This document shows, piece after piece, positions 31,108-32,182 of a stretch of 32,182 bases of DNA. This stretch comes from a virus, in the IMG/VR virus record IMGVR_UViG_3300005831_000008, positions 1 to 32,182 of that record; one strand, written 5' to 3'. The notes under the pieces were generated by a model. That model worked only from the letters and a program-made list of their open reading frames with translations. It was not told the origin of the DNA and did no database searches. Made by a program: the position numbers and the translations under genes. Each line of letters starts with the position of its first letter. The first letter of the stretch is position 1.

Positions 31108-31785
31108 ATGCGATATCTAATCATATTGCTCTTATTTCTATCGTGCGCATGTTCAGAAAAGCAATTACCACCGGATATTAACAAAAAGTACATGATGGAT
31201 ATTGCAATCACTGCAAATAAAATAGATATCCTTGGCATTGGGGTATTACCAAAACTAGACCGCTACGAAATTACCTTTGAATCCGAAGGCGACCTAAATC
31301 TTTTTACTTTTCGCACATGTTCAAGAGAGCAAACCTACCAAGGAAAGAAATACGGCCTTGATAAAAGAAAGATTACTATAATCTATATACCTAATGAGAT
31401 AGAGAGAAATAACGTATGCCCTGCTGATATAGGAGCATTTAGCGTATCTGGCAGGCATTCATGGGGTTGGTTATCCTTTGAAAATGATTTCAATAAACTA
31501 CCAGCTACTTTAATATGCGGAAAGTCTACCAAAGAAGCAAATGGAATTAGCGCTTGTCAGGGGAGAGTAGGATTAGTCCAGATGATCAAATTTAATGATC
31601 CTGTTATGGTTGTAACTCAACCATCTTGTACCTCTATTTTTTCGGAGAATAATAATCTAATTGGAAAGATCTTTGAGATAAAGCTTTCTAAAGGAATATG
31701 TACTTACTCTTTTATGGATATAGCATCAAGGAAGGTGCACACCCTTAATACCTACGGATATGATGATATTTTAATAAGGATTTAA
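31108..31785 (+). CDS. Phage-encoded lipoprotein of unknown function
   Basis: The 225-residue product begins MRYLIILLLFLSCACSEKQ: a short basic start, a hydrophobic core and a lipobox-like end with Cys at 13 or 15, so it is probably a lipid-anchored envelope protein. The mature part has six further Cys (RTCSRE, NVCPAD, LICGKS, SACQGR, PSCTSI, GICTYS), compatible with disulfides outside the cytoplasm, and strand-rich stretches such as KITIIYIPNEIERN and FSVSGRHSWGWLSF. It is too large for an Rz1-type outer spanin and not proline-rich. A role in superinfection exclusion or host surface change is possible but unproven. AAAGGA lies 13 bases before the start, a long spacing. Confidence 0.7.
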   Translation: MRYLIILLLFLSCACSEKQLPPDINKKYMMDIAITANKIDILGIGVLPKLDRYEITFESEGDLNLFTFRTCSREQTYQGKKYGLDKRKITIIYIPNEIERNNVCPADIGAFSVSGRHSWGWLSFENDFNKLPATLICGKSTKEANGISACQGRVGLVQMIKFNDPVMVVTQPSCTSIFSENNNLIGKIFEIKLSKGICTYSFMDIASRKVHTLNTYGYDDILIRI

Positions 31786-31786
31786 A

Positions 31787-32182
31787 ATGAAAATTAATTT
31801 GACCACGGAAGGTTTAACGGAAAAAGAAAAATACATTTGCAATCAAGCAGTAGCAATTGCAGAGCAAAGACTAAACTCTATCGAATTTAGAGATTTTATT
31901 CTTACTCACAGCTACATAAGAAAAACTTATACAGGCAGTCTTTGGTGGAAAAAAGAACATGCAGAAAACATTTTTGGTTTTGAATCATGTAAATACACTA
32001 GAGCGCAAATATATCAATCAATTATGGATGGCCGTGAAGTCTTATCCCCTGAACTAGACGAAGAAGCAGACATCTTTTTAAAAGTTGATCCAAGAAGCTC
32101 TAGATCAGTTATAGGTTACACATACCCTAACACTAATTGGCAGTGGATCTATAGGAAGGTTTTAAATTCATGGGGACCAAAA
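31787..32182 (+). CDS. Unrecognised gene, 5' part only
   Basis: The frame starts at ATG 31787 with AAGGA upstream, one base after the lipoprotein stop, and runs off the window edge after 132 codons without a stop. The visible part begins MKINLTTEGLTEKEKYICNQ, is helical at first (QAVAIAEQRLNSIEFRDF), then has IGYTYPNTNWQWIYRKVLNS near the edge. There is no signal peptide. The late Gly-Tyr-x-Tyr-Pro and Trp-rich stretch looks like the start of an enzyme domain, but no catalytic motif is inside the window. I cannot name it. Co-transcription with the lipoprotein is likely. Confidence 0.6.
   Translation, partial: MKINLTTEGLTEKEKYICNQAVAIAEQRLNSIEFRDFILTHSYIRKTYTGSLWWKKEHAENIFGFESCKYTRAQIYQSIMDGREVLSPELDEEADIFLKVDPRSSRSVIGYTYPNTNWQWIYRKVLNSWGPK

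Noticed and set aside
1-32182. Temperate-phage module (integrase, attachment site, CI-type repressor) or CRISPR array
   Set aside because: No integrase or recombinase motifs, no repeat-spacer pattern and no attachment-site-like repeat at a tRNA were seen; lysogeny cannot be judged from this window.

Overview
The window is a 32 kb piece of a tailed double-stranded DNA phage, virus or prophage, with compact genes, many ATGA and TAATG overlaps and an A+T-rich base composition (about one third G+C by eye, not computed). The structural genes point to a short-tailed podovirus. There are terminase, portal, scaffold, HK97-type coat, head-completion proteins, a large tail-hub candidate, long helical internal virion proteins and fibre genes, but I see no tape measure, sheath or major tail tube protein. 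The host is probably Gram-negative, because the phage encodes a Sec signal-peptide protein and a lipoprotein. I cannot name the host. No integrase, transposase, tRNA, rRNA or CRISPR array was recognised.

Layout. 1-355: the 3' end of an unknown gene and a small membrane protein. 348-1456: a leftward unit made of a winged-helix-like gene, a 132 bp nested inverted-repeat array with eight TGACAA/TTGTCA half-sites around an A+T-rich core (candidate origin or operator), and an SSB gene. Its terminator lies inside the 3' end of the opposing small membrane gene. 1600-4110: rightward small, probably early genes, including a ribbon-helix-helix regulator, a structured RNA with an intrinsic terminator, a zinc-ribbon protein and a Fis-like helix-turn-helix protein. 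4111-4278: regulatory gap. 4279-30338: the long late operon.

The late operon runs: a 23-residue Lys/Gly peptide, a small beta-rich protein, small terminase, a GNAT acetyltransferase, two small proteins, large terminase, a small protein, portal, scaffold, coat, two paralogous candidate decoration proteins (one carrying a large repeat insertion), a small protein, head-tail adaptor, a small virion-type protein, a 1042-residue tail-hub candidate, an internal virion protein containing an S74 chaperone/protease domain, two further internal virion proteins, a paralogue of the first small beta-rich protein, a repeat protein, a tail fibre, a secreted cysteine-rich protein, two small zinc-binding proteins, a holin-like protein and an NlpC/P60 endolysin. 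30339-32182: a small unknown gene, a leftward RusA-type resolvase, a lipoprotein and an incomplete gene.

How it fits together: SSB and RusA serve DNA replication and recombination. TerS/TerL with portal package DNA into a shell built from scaffold and coat. Adaptor and hub close the head, the Ala/Gln-rich and helical proteins are probably ejected with the DNA, and holin plus endolysin lyse the cell. The most unusual parts are the secreted disulfide-type protein fused by overlap to the tail-fibre gene, the lipoprotein downstream, the inverted-repeat array, the attenuator-like RNA at 2380-2489, and the expanded decoration-protein paralogue.
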